From positions 1 to 32,470 of the forward strand of contig JAFGJM010000058.1 in NCBI GenBank assembly GCA_016929095.1: a DNA stretch of 32,470 bases, written 5' to 3'. Below, piece by piece: positions 32,341 through 32,470 of this stretch. The notes under the pieces are model-generated. The model had not been told where the DNA came from and searched no databases. It worked only from the letters and a program-made list of their open reading frames with translations. This DNA is from Anaerolineales bacterium (GTDB lineage: Bacteria > Chloroflexota > Anaerolineae > Anaerolineales > UBA4823). The position numbers and the translations under genes are program-made. Position 1 is the stretch's first letter. Each line of letters starts with the position of its first letter.

Positions 32341-32470
32341 ATGAAAAAAATTATTATTATCCTTTGTCTGATAATTACCGTATTGACTTTGAGCGCTTGT
32401 GGGAGCTCTACAACTCAAAACCAGACGAACGGGAATCCTCCCGGTGATAATGGAGAGCAACCGGCTTCAG
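32341..32470 (+). CDS. Lipoprotein, N-terminal part only
   Basis: The window ends inside this gene; 43 residues are visible. A signal peptide of Lys-Lys followed by a hydrophobic stretch ends in a classic lipobox LSAC, with the lipidated Cys at residue 20. The following Ser/Thr/Asn/Gly/Pro-rich region is a typical lipoprotein linker. Ahead of the ATG is ggagaaag. It lies 58 bases after the permease gene and is probably part of the exporter operon. Confidence 0.75.
   Translation, partial: MKKIIIILCLIITVLTLSACGSSTTQNQTNGNPPGDNGEQPAS

Overview
The window is gene-dense and reads like a strictly anaerobic bacterium. It holds four cytoplasmic molybdopterin (Mo/W) oxidoreductases, many [4Fe-4S] proteins, a radical SAM enzyme and ECF-type transport. 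Base composition is mid-range, the lipoproteins have Gram-positive-style lipoboxes, no outer-membrane components are visible, and the gene types fit Chloroflexota (Anaerolineae/Dehalococcoidia-like). That taxonomic placement is inference from style; no marker gene is present.

Region 1 (1-6826): two copies of the same two-gene module, a molybdopterin oxidoreductase followed directly by a 111-residue, two-cluster ferredoxin (82-2569 and 4249-6826). Between them lie a terminator and a regulator fusing a MerR DNA-binding domain to a complete TetR protein. The second module is more AT-rich. It sits behind a near-consensus promoter with a repeated 9-mer and a leader of about 390 nt, and its oxidoreductase has an altered Fe-S motif.

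Region 2 (7178-19856): a zinc-ribbon/proline-repeat protein with its own promoter and terminator, then a long run of tightly packed or overlapping genes. These are a PhnP/PqqB-like metallo-hydrolase, a third molybdopterin oxidoreductase, a four-cluster DmsB/DsrO-type protein, an NrfD/PsrC membrane protein, an HdrD/DsrK-like CCG protein, a radical SAM protein of the MJ0619/Tes type, a fourth molybdopterin oxidoreductase, a DUF2064 nucleotidyltransferase-like protein, a ferredoxin-DUF169 fusion, a flavin reductase-like protein and a GNAT. I read it as one operon for an uncharacterised membrane-linked redox pathway.

Region 3 (19857-25137): a candidate molybdenum/tungsten-cofactor riboswitch, followed by a compact operon. 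It encodes a THEP1-like NTPase, a fused tandem ECF ATPase, an S-component-like membrane protein, a lipoprotein with a sulfite-oxidase-like (PF00174-type) domain, EcfT, and an FmdE-zinc-finger-MobB fusion. I consider this the best candidate for an undescribed system: an ECF importer serving the Mo/W cofactor (metal, pterin precursor or cofactor itself), controlled by cofactor sensing. Its product would serve the four oxidoreductases upstream.

Region 4 (25138-32470): a two-component system on the minus strand, a secreted repeat protein on the minus strand, and a plus-strand MacA/MacB-type export operon ending in a lipoprotein cut by the window edge. It looks like an envelope-stress or efflux module. 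The intergenic region between the repeat protein and the exporter carries palindromes and repeated heptamers.

No tRNA, rRNA, CRISPR array or insertion sequence was seen.
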